From a virus: a DNA stretch of 64,000 nt. Location: positions 248,001 through 312,000 of IMG/VR virus record IMGVR_UViG_3300023257_000007; one strand, given 5' to 3'. The translations under genes were made by a program, and so were the position numbers. The notes under the pieces are model-generated. The model saw nothing but the letters and a program-made list of their open reading frames with translations, did no database searches and was not told where the DNA came from. Of the stretch, positions 42,602 to 51,204 are shown in pieces. Each line of letters begins with the position of its first letter. Position 1 is the stretch's first letter.

Positions 42602-42808
42602 CTAAAATTTTAAATCCAATATCCATGATGAATCATCTTTTAAGACTTCTAATGAAATTTCAATATATAACTCATTATCATTCATTTGGATTTCGTTTAA
42701 ATAGTAATCTACATATAAATCATCAAGTATTATATATTCTTTATTATTTAAACTACTAAACTCTTCAAATGGATCTAATGGTTCATAAAAAGAATTATAG
42801 GTTAACAT
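42602..42808 (-). CDS. Small acidic protein
   Basis: 68 residues: MLTYNSFYEPLDPFEEFSSL, beta-rich, ends DSSWILDLKF. Start weakly head-like (LTYNSF). Function unknown. Confidence 0.62.
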   Translation of the reverse strand: MLTYNSFYEPLDPFEEFSSLNNKEYIILDDLYVDYYLNEIQMNDNELYIEISLEVLKDDSSWILDLKF

Positions 42809-42897
42809 TGTTTTTTCACCTGATGTTAAATTCTATTATAACTTTCTTTATTTCATTATACTTTTTCATTTTGTTATTTGTTTTTTAATTGTTTATA

Positions 42898-43093
42898 TTA
42901 GTAAAGTCCCATTTTATTTGCATTATAAAGGTCTGGATTTTCTTTTTTCCACCATTCCCAATAACCATCTAAATTATTATAAGGTAATTGGTTTGTATCA
43001 CAATATAATGCTTTTAATCCTTTAGGCAATTCTGGCAACACATTAAATTTATTGTTAATACAATTTAAATCTCGTAAATATTCTAATATCTTT
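42898..43093 (-). pseudogene. LRR 3' fragment with tail
   Basis: Minus strand: LEYLRDLNCINNKFNVLPEL, one more repeat (GLKALYCDTNQ), C-cap NNLDGYWEWWKKENPD, tail NANKMGLY. A stop precedes it in frame and there is no start or N-cap, so it is a 5'-truncated relic. It fills most of the gap between 42.8 and 43.1 kb. Confidence 0.78.
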
Positions 43094-43141
43094 TACTATT
43101 AATTTTTAATTTTATGTTTTTGAATAATTTACGTATACACA

Positions 43142-45106
43142 TTATATCTCTTTTATTGTTGAAGGTGTTACATCTACGATATTACCAAATTTATCTTTAA
43201 TGCGAACCTTAGTTTTAAGTTGTTTAATAATTTTAACTTCCTTAGTAGTTATCTTCTTACTACGACCAGTATATTCATATACCTCACCAATTTTGAAAAG
43301 TTTACTATTTGTGTTGATATTTGCACCTATAGATTTTTCAATTTTAACAGGTTTTTTATTATAATATTCAGGTATAGATTCGTCTATAAACTTCCATTCT
43401 TCGTCTGTTATCTTAAAATGTTTTATTAGTTTTTCATCAGTCCACTCTTTTGTAAAATCTAACCAAGGAACAGATTCTAATTCTCCACCATGTAAAGTTT
43501 GACTAGTTTTAAATAAACTCAATGAAAATCTTGCAATTTTAGTCATTAAATAATTTCTGAAATTTTCACTCTCGATTTGAGTATCAAAACCATATTTTAA
43601 TTTGTATTTTGTGGTTTTCCCTATATGTTCAAAAGGTTTTCTAATTTGTAAAAATGTATAATAATCATCCTTGAGAAGTTTTTGATTATCTTTTTCAAAA
43701 ACGTGACCTCGAATTGGACTAAAACCAACTTCATATTTTTTATTATTTGTCGTTTTTGTCCCGTTATATATTCTTTTACATCTATCTCCCCAAAGATGAC
43801 CTTTTTTACAATGTTTTAAAATCTTCAACTTAATATTATTAAATATTTCCCCGTTACCATGCATATTTATTTTTCCAATTGAATCTACAAAATATTCTTC
43901 ATTTTTCATTTTATTTAATACTTTGATATTTGAAACTTTATCAGCTAAATAAGTTATTGAACATGGATAAAATAGACCAATATTAAAAATAGGATTACCA
44001 TTAAACAACGTTACTTTATTTAATCTCTCATAAACATGATCTCTAGTTTCTTTAAAAATTTTATTTTTACCTTTTTTATCAATTATCCAAATTGAAGGAT
44101 GAATATATAAAATTTTATCAGAAATATCATAACTTTTTGTTAAAAATTTTAAATCTATATTTTGTGTATATGGGGGATTACCCACAACAATATCAAATTT
44201 CTCAATTCCCCATTCTTTCATTTTATCATCAAATCCTTTTTCAAGAAAAGATCCGAAATGGTAATTCATGTTATATTTGTGTTCTCTATCAAATAAATTT
44301 AAATAAATAAACATATTCTTTGTACTAATATCACAAACATAAATCATATTCTCCATTATATGTTTATATCTTTTTTCAGCATTACTTTCCCAATCTTTTA
44401 AACCTTCCATAAGCCTTTGTACTATTACAACCGGGAAATTACCAATTCCATTGCAATTGTCAAGTATCTTAAAATCAGGGTTAGACCATGTTTCCTGTGG
44501 AAGTACGTCTAAGACCTCTGATACCAACGATCCGGGCGTAAAAACTTCACCAAATTCTTTCTTCTCAGCCACCGAAATACCAATATAACTATCAATTCTT
44601 TCAATTATTTTATTTAGCTCCGCCACTCTTTTTTCTAAGTCATTTTTGTCAGAATCTAATATCTTATTTAGTTCTGAATCATCCAATAAATTCTTATTTA
44701 GGAAATCATTCTTAACACAATGAATAAAAAAGTCCTCTATTGCTTTAAACTTCTCATTTATATATTGAATTTTAGAATTAGTTTTAAAAATTAAAAAACT
44801 ATTTACGAAAAGCTCTTTATCCTCTACGTTATCGAAAATATCCTCAATTCCACCTTTCATATCAATACCTAACAACGAAGAACACATAGATTTTCTCCAA
44901 GGTTTATTTTGAATAAAATCTTCCCAATTCTCTAATAAAAATACAATAGACTCCTTATATTCATCATTGTTTCTCAATGATAAAGAATCGTTAAATTTCT
45001 CAATAAGTTTAGGGTATATTTTATCATGTGATAACTTTACCTCATATTCATCACAAACATCAAATATATTCTGTATTTTGTTTTCTATTATGTCTTTTCT
45101 AATCAT
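43142..45106 (-). CDS. N6-adenine DNA methyltransferase
   Basis: 654 residues. KKEFGEVFTPGSLVSEVLDV (about residue 190), motif I ILDNCNGIGNFPVV (about 220) and motif IV VGNPPYTQN (about 310) place it in the N6-adenine class of the type I/IIG-like methyltransferases. A helical N-terminal part, a probable target-recognition part after the catalytic domain and an SH3-like C-terminus (EVYEYTGRSKKITTKEVK). No nuclease domain in the same chain. Could protect phage DNA or pair with the nuclease/helicase at 47.4-50 kb. Confidence 0.82.
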   Translation of the reverse strand: MIRKDIIENKIQNIFDVCDEYEVKLSHDKIYPKLIEKFNDSLSLRNNDEYKESIVFLLENWEDFIQNKPWRKSMCSSLLGIDMKGGIEDIFDNVEDKELFVNSFLIFKTNSKIQYINEKFKAIEDFFIHCVKNDFLNKNLLDDSELNKILDSDKNDLEKRVAELNKIIERIDSYIGISVAEKKEFGEVFTPGSLVSEVLDVLPQETWSNPDFKILDNCNGIGNFPVVIVQRLMEGLKDWESNAEKRYKHIMENMIYVCDISTKNMFIYLNLFDREHKYNMNYHFGSFLEKGFDDKMKEWGIEKFDIVVGNPPYTQNIDLKFLTKSYDISDKILYIHPSIWIIDKKGKNKIFKETRDHVYERLNKVTLFNGNPIFNIGLFYPCSITYLADKVSNIKVLNKMKNEEYFVDSIGKINMHGNGEIFNNIKLKILKHCKKGHLWGDRCKRIYNGTKTTNNKKYEVGFSPIRGHVFEKDNQKLLKDDYYTFLQIRKPFEHIGKTTKYKLKYGFDTQIESENFRNYLMTKIARFSLSLFKTSQTLHGGELESVPWLDFTKEWTDEKLIKHFKITDEEWKFIDESIPEYYNKKPVKIEKSIGANINTNSKLFKIGEVYEYTGRSKKITTKEVKIIKQLKTKVRIKDKFGNIVDVTPSTIKEI

Positions 45107-45137
45107 TTAATATGATTTTAAGGGGGGTGAGTAATTA

Positions 45138-45293
45138 TTATTTATCTGTTAGAATTGGTGTTTTCTTTTTATTTTTTTGCCTTTTAACGAATTCTTCATG
45201 TTTTTTGTCAAAAATATAACCATTTTTTTCGATCTTTTTAATGATATGTTTTTCTGCATCATCTAACATCTTTTGTTTTCTTTCTTCTATCAT
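45138..45293 (-). CDS. Small charged protein, paralog of 46262-46390
   Basis: 51 residues: MIEERKQKMLDDAEKHIIKK, NGYIFDKKHEEFVKRQK, ends KKKTPILTDK. The same protein, slightly shorter, is at 46262-46390. Its start lies in a 74-base tandem duplication. Confidence 0.68.
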   Translation of the reverse strand: MIEERKQKMLDDAEKHIIKKIEKNGYIFDKKHEEFVKRQKNKKKTPILTDK

Positions 45294-45415
45294 AGTTTTT
45301 ATTTTCTTTTTATTATGATTTCATCATAAATTTATCCAACAATCTTTTGTTTTCTTTCTTCTATCATAGTTTTTATTTTCTTTTTATTATGATTTCATCA
45401 TAAATTTATCCAACA
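45268..45415 (-). repeat. 74-base perfect tandem duplication
   Basis: 45268-45341 and 45342-45415 are identical. The unit carries the start codon and first eight codons of 45138-45293; the upstream copy therefore encodes MIEERKQK then runs out of frame to a stop. Confidence 0.85.
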
Positions 45416-45433
45416 ATCTCGATCAACTCATTA

Positions 45434-46024
45434 TTATTTCATATTTTTAAGATGTAAAAAGCAGTTCTCATCTAACTTTATTTTTTTTATATTTTCATTT
45501 TGAATTTTTTCTTTTACTAAAAAATATGCTGTGCCTTTTTCATCATTTGAATCAGTATAAAAAGAAGAAGGTCCAGTAAGGACGGTAAATTCTTTAAAAT
45601 GTTTTCTATAATTGTTATAAAAATTAATTTTCTTATCACCTAACTCACCTACAGAATAAGTTGTATAATTATGTTTATTTATATAATTAAAAATTATATA
45701 TACAACTTTACCCATAACTTCTAAGTATTCTTTTTTGTTAGTTAATTTGTCAAAGTTTTCACCAAAACCTCTCTCACTAATAGAAAAGAATATTGTTGGT
45801 ATTTTATCTAATTCTGTATATTCAGATAAATATTTACCATTAGATAATTTCTCATCATCTTCTTCAGTTATCATAAAATAAACACTATATAAATTATTGT
45901 TTTTAGAAGTAAATTGTTTTTCTTCTACTTCTATATCTCGCAATTCCTTATAATTTGTAATATATTCTGTTTCTATTAAATTAAATTCAATTTCTTTTAT
46001 AAATTCATCATATTTAGTTTTCAT
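45434..46024 (-). CDS. Hypothetical protein with head-like start
   Basis: 196 residues. MKTKYDEFIKEIEFNLIETE matches the T4-type MKTYxEFIxE pattern, including I-K-E. A mixed alpha/beta body (VYFMITEEDDEKLSNGKYL; TVLTGPSSFYTDSNDEKGTA; YFLVKEK), ends LHLKNMK. No tail. Possibly a packaged protein; enzyme class not recognised. Confidence 0.7.
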   Translation of the reverse strand: MKTKYDEFIKEIEFNLIETEYITNYKELRDIEVEEKQFTSKNNNLYSVYFMITEEDDEKLSNGKYLSEYTELDKIPTIFFSISERGFGENFDKLTNKKEYLEVMGKVVYIIFNYINKHNYTTYSVGELGDKKINFYNNYRKHFKEFTVLTGPSSFYTDSNDEKGTAYFLVKEKIQNENIKKIKLDENCFLHLKNMK

Positions 46025-46027
46025 CTA

Positions 46028-46162
46028 TTATTTATTTTTAAATTCCAATTCTTTTCCTTTTAATTCTTGGCTTCGTTTTTTCAAATTTTTCAGAAAACGA
46101 TTAACACGGGGCAAGGAAAATGTTTCTCCAATAGATTCTTTACGTTTTGGTATAGTTTTCAT
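46028..46162 (-). CDS. Small basic protein
   Basis: 44 residues: MKTIPKRKESIGETFSLPRV, then NRFLKNLKKRSQELKGK. Strongly basic and helical. Lies between the previous gene and a promoter box. Function unknown. Confidence 0.55.
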   Translation of the reverse strand: MKTIPKRKESIGETFSLPRVNRFLKNLKKRSQELKGKELEFKNK

Positions 46163-46182
46163 AATATTTTATTTCCTTTTCT

Positions 46183-46195
46183 TTATATATTAATT
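46183..46195 (-). promoter_or_regulatory. TTAATATATAAAG box
   Basis: Minus-strand AATTAATATATAAAG about 20 bases before ATG 46162. Confidence 0.48.
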
Positions 46196-46261
46196 GATTC
46201 TTTAGGTATGTTTTTCATTTTCATTTATCTTCTTTTTCTTCTGTAGAATTGTTGTTTGTTT

Positions 46262-46390
46262 TTAATTTTTCTGCCTTTTAACAAATTCTTCATGCTTTTC
46301 ATCAAAAATATAACCATCTTTTTTAATCTTTTCAAGAATATGTTCTTCAACATTATCTAACATTTTTTGTTTTCTTTCTTCTCTTGTCAT
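46262..46390 (-). CDS. Small charged protein, paralog of 45138-45293
   Basis: 42 residues: MTREERKQKMLDNVEEHILE, KDGYIFDEKHEEFVKRQKN. Conserved with 45138-45293 across nearly its full length, which supports both as real genes. Confidence 0.68.
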   Translation of the reverse strand: MTREERKQKMLDNVEEHILEKIKKDGYIFDEKHEEFVKRQKN

Positions 46391-46424
46391 AATTATGATT
46401 TTCTTTTTATTATTATATTTTTCT

Positions 46425-47333
46425 TTAATCTTTTATTTTATTTCTATAATCTTCATTAAAAGGTCTGTTACCATTCAAATCTTCGATAACTTCTTTAACA
46501 ATAAATCTAAATTTCTTTATGTGTTTTTCTGATTTTTTATTAAAATAAGATGCAAAATCATCATATAATGATTTAACATCATCTAGGTTACTAACATCTT
46601 TTATAAAAGATAATAACTTAGAATGTTTATTTAAATTAAACTGTTTAAACTTTTTAACTAAATCATTTGTAATCTTGATTAATCCTTCTAAATTAATTTC
46701 ACTTATATTATCTTCTATGAAATTATCAACATTAAAGTTATTTAACATTTCCATATATTTCCAATTTTGATGTTCTTTAAGTTTTTCAAATAAATCATCT
46801 TCATCATTAATATTTAATTCATATAAATAGTGATACACTTGAGATATTCTCGCATTCATTTCGGTATCTAGTGATAAATATAACAAATATATAAATTTAT
46901 AATAACTTTTATCCTTATCTATTTTTAGGTTAGAATAAATATTCCTAATTTTAATATAATGTGGTTTAATATCAACTCCTGTTTTCTCAATATTTTTTTG
47001 GATTTCGAAAAACTCTTTTATGTGTGTTAATTCATGTGATAAAATACCTTTGATTTTTATTAGATCGACATTATTTTTATCAATTTCAATTGTTATTAAT
47101 ATATCATGTAATTTATTTTTCTTAATAGATGAAAAACTTGGATCACACACTGAATGGTATCTATCTGTTAAAATATATTCTATTCGTAAGTCTATTAATG
47201 GAAAATTACCATAATCTAAATCTAATTGAAATTTATCATTTTTATTTTCAAACAATGATGTAATAAAGTCTGAATATTCCTTTATTTCATCGGAAATTCC
47301 TCTACCCTCAAGAAATGATTTAAAAGTTTTCAA
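46425..47333 (-). CDS. Metalloprotease-like protein with head-like start
   Basis: 302 residues. MKTFKSFLEGRGISDEI begins like a T4 capsid-targeting sequence, with L-E then G. ILSHELTHIKEFFEIQ (about residue 97) is an HExxH zinc-protease motif. Acidic helical C-terminal half. No tail. If the head directs packaging, this would be a packaged or injected protease (inference). Confidence 0.68.
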   Translation of the reverse strand: MKTFKSFLEGRGISDEIKEYSDFITSLFENKNDKFQLDLDYGNFPLIDLRIEYILTDRYHSVCDPSFSSIKKNKLHDILITIEIDKNNVDLIKIKGILSHELTHIKEFFEIQKNIEKTGVDIKPHYIKIRNIYSNLKIDKDKSYYKFIYLLYLSLDTEMNARISQVYHYLYELNINDEDDLFEKLKEHQNWKYMEMLNNFNVDNFIEDNISEINLEGLIKITNDLVKKFKQFNLNKHSKLLSFIKDVSNLDDVKSLYDDFASYFNKKSEKHIKKFRFIVKEVIEDLNGNRPFNEDYRNKIKD

Positions 47334-47349
47334 AAATAATTCTTTTTCT

Positions 47350-47361
47350 TTTATATATTAA
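47350..47361 (-). promoter_or_regulatory. TTTAATATATAA box
   Basis: Minus-strand TTTTAATATATAAAAG upstream of ATG 47333. Confidence 0.48.
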
Positions 47362-47375
47362 AATTCTTAATTGGT

Positions 47376-47987
47376 TTAATAATATTCCTCCACACTACTA
47401 TCAACATAATCTCTAACAACATTCCAAAATGGAATATTACTATCCAATAATGTTCTCATCATTTCTTTATCAATAATTCTTGATTTACCTGATAAAACCC
47501 TTTCACCAGTAATCCAATGTAAACCAGTAGTACTGAAAATAATCAAATTTCCACTATCATTAACGTCTACACCATATTTAGCATAAGATATTCCTTGAAA
47601 ATTATGTAAATCTTTGATGGTTAATTCTTTTTCTTCATCAGTTCTAAATTTAGCTTGAATAGTACAAGGTTTATCATCTATACCTTTACCAAATCCATCT
47701 ACACCATAATCATCAAAATTCTCAACTTCATAGCCATAAACACCTACCCTATTATCAGATCCAAGTATCTTGAAAAACAATTCAGCAAAGATTTCAAATA
47801 GATCACCTATCATCTTATCCCTACCTTGTTCTTCATTATATCCAAATTTCTTCCAATTTTTAGATTCTTTTTGAATTTTATTGATAAAAGTGTTCACCAA
47901 TTTACATTTTCCAAATATTCTTTCAAATATTTCTTCATCTTTGTTATATAGTTCTATAAAACTATCATGTGTTATATAATTTTTCAT
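47376..47987 (-). CDS. Mrr-like restriction endonuclease domain protein
   Basis: 203 residues. GDLFEIFAELFFKILG, YGVDGFGKGIDDKPCTIQAK then FR give the E, D-G and Q-x-K order of the Mrr branch of PD-(D/E)XK nucleases; then LHWITGERVLSGKSRIID. Close to the SF2 helicase 48314-49954 (one small tailed gene between), so they may work together on DNA. Confidence 0.75.
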   Translation of the reverse strand: MKNYITHDSFIELYNKDEEIFERIFGKCKLVNTFINKIQKESKNWKKFGYNEEQGRDKMIGDLFEIFAELFFKILGSDNRVGVYGYEVENFDDYGVDGFGKGIDDKPCTIQAKFRTDEEKELTIKDLHNFQGISYAKYGVDVNDSGNLIIFSTTGLHWITGERVLSGKSRIIDKEMMRTLLDSNIPFWNVVRDYVDSSVEEYY

Positions 47988-47990
47988 AAT

Positions 47991-48314
47991 TTATAGTATA
48001 TTCATTTTTAAGCTTTCTAATTTATATTCTAATTCTTTTTCTTTCAACCAATTCTTAAAATCTATACTTTTAGCCGTCATAATATTTAATCTCGTATATA
48101 ACCAAAGTGCGGGACCACCATAAATAAAAATTATGGAAAGAGTAAAAGATTCAGTTTTTTTTGTTGACGATAAAAGATTCACCATATCGATATCATAACC
48201 CACCCCATAATATTCACTCAATATATCAAGAGCAAATATACATTCATTTGGTTTCACATTACAAAAATTCTCATATTCAAAATCTCTCATTATAGTATGT
48301 TCAAAATCTCTCAT
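47991..48314 (-). CDS. Small protein with variant tail
   Basis: 107 residues from 48314, or 99 from the second Met at 48290; the start MRDFEHTI/MRDFEYEN is a 24-base tandem duplication. Ends LESLKMNIL. The FKNWLKEKELEYKLES end relates it to 8622 and 8909. The start overlaps the helicase stop. Confidence 0.74.
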   Translation of the reverse strand: MRDFEHTIMRDFEYENFCNVKPNECIFALDILSEYYGVGYDIDMVNLLSSTKKTESFTLSIIFIYGGPALWLYTRLNIMTAKSIDFKNWLKEKELEYKLESLKMNIL

Positions 48315-48324
48315 TATAGTAAGT
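48277..48324 (-). repeat. 24-base tandem duplication at a gene start
   Basis: 48277-48300 and 48301-48324 differ at one base. The unit contains the last bases of the preceding gene and the codons M-R-D-F-E, so it duplicates a start/stop junction. Confidence 0.8.
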
Positions 48325-49954
48325 TTATTGCATCATCAAGTGATTGACAATCATCTAATTTTTCTCTAAATTCCATCCTTTCAGATGATTCTTGTTCTAA
48401 TTTATCTAATTTCTCAATTTCATTCAATATATCTTCTATATATTCTGACTTTGGTTTACGGTTCTTTTTGTTTAATCCTGGTAAACCCTCATCTTCTTTA
48501 GATTTTGATATATCTTTACCCTCTGAAACATAAAAAGCAGGATCATAACCATAATCATCCCTCATGTCTTTAATTGTCTTACTAATAACATTCTTAGTTT
48601 GAATGCTTTGTATGTCCATAACTGGAACTATAACAGCACAATATGGTTTAATCCACAAACTATAATCATCAGTATCAATTTCACCACTTCTTAATCTTAA
48701 AGAATCTAAATCATGCTTACGTGTTGACCTGCCTGTGTTTTGAACAATCTTAGATTTTGTTGGTAAAATATCATTAAGAAATAAAACTCCTGTAATGCCT
48801 GGTACGTTAATACCTTCCGATAGAATATCATAATGTAGTATAATTGCACCTTCATCAGATTCCATATCCTTCATTTTTCCTAAAAATTCACCTCTATCTT
48901 TAATACCTTCATCATTAAAATAATGTAGTTCACCTCTATCATGTCTAGAAGCACCAGCTAAAACATTAACATCTAATAATTCAAAATAATCTAAGGCTCT
49001 CTCATGTAAATCCCATATATGATCAACAGAGGCACATTTAATTAATAATTTAGGTTCTATATTATCTGGTTCAGCTGAATTTTCTTTTAACCATGTCTTA
49101 TGTGCATCGTAAACTTCTGTAACGAATTTTAACAGGTTTTCACCTGATTTACCAAAATCTTTCCCATCTTCATAATTTGATGGAGTTGCAATATGCATGA
49201 TAGGTTTTATTATATAACCTCTTTCTACACTATCTTTAAAAGTAAGTCCGTGTCTTTCTCCGAAAATATTTTCATTATTCATTAAAAATGAATCTGTTTC
49301 TTCACTGATAGCATCTCTAGGCGTTGCTGTAAAGAAATAAGATTTTTCAAAATCTAAACATTCAAAATTCCTTCTAAACTCTGAACTATTCATTTCAGAT
49401 GCTAATAAATGGGCTTCATCGCAGTATATTGTATTTAGGTGTATATTCTTCATTTTAAATAAAGAGTGATATGTACTTATAATAACAACATCTCTATTTT
49501 CTTTTATATGTTTATCAACAATAGAATTTACTTCTTTTTCTGAAATAGTAAAATTAATAATGTCTCCATAATTTAATCCAAGTTCTTTTAATTTTTTATT
49601 ATTTTGCTTAGTTCTAAATTTATCTAAACAAATCCTAGAACTACCAACAAAAACAAATCCTATATGTCCTATAATTGTTTCATATTGTTTAAATAAATCA
49701 ATCGTATGTTGTTCATTTAACATCAATCTATGAGATGCAATTGCACATATATCAATAGATGGTTCTTTAAATGTTCTAATTAAATCTGAATATATAATTA
49801 ATGATTTACCTGTGCCTGTTGGTTGGAATATTGTGGCTTTATCATTTTTGGATAGAAATTCTAATGCTTCTTTTTGGTCAGGGTATAACTTATTTTGCAA
49901 TCTTTTATAATAAGACTTAAAAGTCTTTGATTCAAATATTTCTTGTTTTTTCAT
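48314..49954 (-). CDS. SF2 DEAH-type helicase
   Basis: 546 residues. YPDQKEALEFL (Q-like), Walker A FQPTGTGKS (residues 43-51), VVIISTYHSL, DEAH in TIYCDEAHLLAS, motif III FFTATPRD, motif VI QNTGRSTRKHD. Like the helicases of restriction systems and T4 UvsW-type enzymes. The N-terminal MKKQEIFESKTFKSYYK precedes the helicase core. May supply translocation for the Mrr-like nuclease. Confidence 0.82.
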   Translation of the reverse strand: MKKQEIFESKTFKSYYKRLQNKLYPDQKEALEFLSKNDKATIFQPTGTGKSLIIYSDLIRTFKEPSIDICAIASHRLMLNEQHTIDLFKQYETIIGHIGFVFVGSSRICLDKFRTKQNNKKLKELGLNYGDIINFTISEKEVNSIVDKHIKENRDVVIISTYHSLFKMKNIHLNTIYCDEAHLLASEMNSSEFRRNFECLDFEKSYFFTATPRDAISEETDSFLMNNENIFGERHGLTFKDSVERGYIIKPIMHIATPSNYEDGKDFGKSGENLLKFVTEVYDAHKTWLKENSAEPDNIEPKLLIKCASVDHIWDLHERALDYFELLDVNVLAGASRHDRGELHYFNDEGIKDRGEFLGKMKDMESDEGAIILHYDILSEGINVPGITGVLFLNDILPTKSKIVQNTGRSTRKHDLDSLRLRSGEIDTDDYSLWIKPYCAVIVPVMDIQSIQTKNVISKTIKDMRDDYGYDPAFYVSEGKDISKSKEDEGLPGLNKKNRKPKSEYIEDILNEIEKLDKLEQESSERMEFREKLDDCQSLDDAINLL

Positions 49955-49956
49955 CT

Positions 49957-50364
49957 TTAAATGTAATAAATTTGTTCTAAACTAAAAAATTCACCTTTTG
50001 GAGCTATAATAGGTGGTGGTTTACTCCCTTTAGGTAATTCAGGCAATTCAGTTAATTTGTTATTACCACAATATAATATTTTTAACCCTTTAGGTAATTC
50101 AGGTAATTCAGTTAATTGGTTATAATCACAATCTAATATTAATAATCCTTTTGGTAATTCAGGTAATTGTGTTAATTGGTTATTAGAACAATATAATGTT
50201 TCTAATCCTTTAGGTAATTCAGGTAATTCAGGTAATTCAGTTAATTTGTTATTACCACAATACAAATATTTTAATCCTTCAGGTAATTCAGGTAATTCAG
50301 TTAATTTGAAATTACCTAAATCCAATGTTTTACCATCATTACTTAAATGGTTTTTTATATTCAT
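49957..50364 (-). CDS. LRR protein with both ends replaced
   Basis: 135 residues. Starts MNIKNHLSNDGKTLDLGNFK, directly in the N-cap without a head. Four full repeats, one with an extra 9 bases (LPELPELPKGL), then the fifth breaks off into GSKPPPIIAPKGEFFSLEQI and ends YYI, without C-cap or tail. Ends appear lost by recombination. Confidence 0.78.
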   Translation of the reverse strand: MNIKNHLSNDGKTLDLGNFKLTELPELPEGLKYLYCGNNKLTELPELPELPKGLETLYCSNNQLTQLPELPKGLLILDCDYNQLTELPELPKGLKILYCGNNKLTELPELPKGSKPPPIIAPKGEFFSLEQIYYI

Positions 50365-50420
50365 TGTTTAACCCTTTCCAATTTTCTTTTTCTTTGCAAT
50401 CTTTTATAAATCTTTCTAAC
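50361..50420 (-). pseudogene. Orphan tail 2 relic
   Basis: Frame reads IYKRLQRKRKLERVKQ then TGA, which overlaps ATG 50364. A stop lies seven codons before the motif, so only the C-terminal signature of a lost tail 2 gene remains. The rest of the gap to 50446 holds nothing else. Confidence 0.6.
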
Positions 50421-50445
50421 TCATTTATTGAATCGCATCAATCAT

Positions 50446-50751
50446 TTAACACATATTTTCATTCTCATCATGAAACATAAATATTTGTTCTTGGTACCAC
50501 ATAACATCATCATAATGATGTCTTTCATTTTTAGTAAAATCTTCAACTAAACTATCAATTCTACTTCTCTGACCACCATCTTTATCACCAAATATGTCTT
50601 TATGCCAAAAATTCATATAACAATAAGTATATCCAATTTCACTTAACATTAATTGTCTTAATTCTTTAATATTATCTGGTAATTGTTTGTATGTTTTAGG
50701 ATCATCTAAATCCACTTCATTTCCATGAAAACTACAAGTAAATTTTCTCAT
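50446..50751 (-). CDS. Hypothetical protein
   Basis: 101 residues: MRKFTCSFHGNEVDLDDPKT, KELRQLMLSEIGYTYCYMNF, DKDGGQRSRIDSLVEDF. Several Cys and His. No head or tail. Not recognised. Confidence 0.68.
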   Translation of the reverse strand: MRKFTCSFHGNEVDLDDPKTYKQLPDNIKELRQLMLSEIGYTYCYMNFWHKDIFGDKDGGQRSRIDSLVEDFTKNERHHYDDVMWYQEQIFMFHDENENMC

Positions 50752-50762
50752 ACTTCTTTTTT

Positions 50763-51200
50763 TTATTTATCAATTTTACCAATAACAGAACTCTCAATAT
50801 CCTGTATAACATTACTAGGAGAACAACAACAAACACTATTATCAACTGACTGATCAACAAATAAGTTATCATGGGTAGAATATTGTAAATCCCTTGGAGT
50901 GTATGGGACAGATACGAAATTAAAATTACCATTAGCAACTTTAAAACCTATAAAAGCCTCATCACCTTTAATATGAAACACTTCTAAATCTGTAGCATCA
51001 GCTGGTATTGTTGTTTGACTTTTACTTAATCTTCTAATTACACCATTTTTAGCCTCATACCATATATCATTATATTGAAATTCAAAACCTGTATCTCTCA
51101 TACAAATTCCAAACTCTTCTTTATCTTTTGTTACTAATAGTATACCAGAATATATTTCTTCTAATATATGTTCGTATTTTTCACTAATGCTTATTTTCAT
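50763..51200 (-). CDS. Hypothetical beta-rich protein
   Basis: 145 residues: MKISISEKYEHILEEIYSGI, FEFQYNDIWYEAKNGVI, GDEAFIGFKVANGNFNFVSV, with SVCCCSPSNVI near the end. No head or tail. Not recognised. Confidence 0.68.
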   Translation of the reverse strand: MKISISEKYEHILEEIYSGILLVTKDKEEFGICMRDTGFEFQYNDIWYEAKNGVIRRLSKSQTTIPADATDLEVFHIKGDEAFIGFKVANGNFNFVSVPYTPRDLQYSTHDNLFVDQSVDNSVCCCSPSNVIQDIESSVIGKIDK

Positions 51201-51204
51201 CTTT

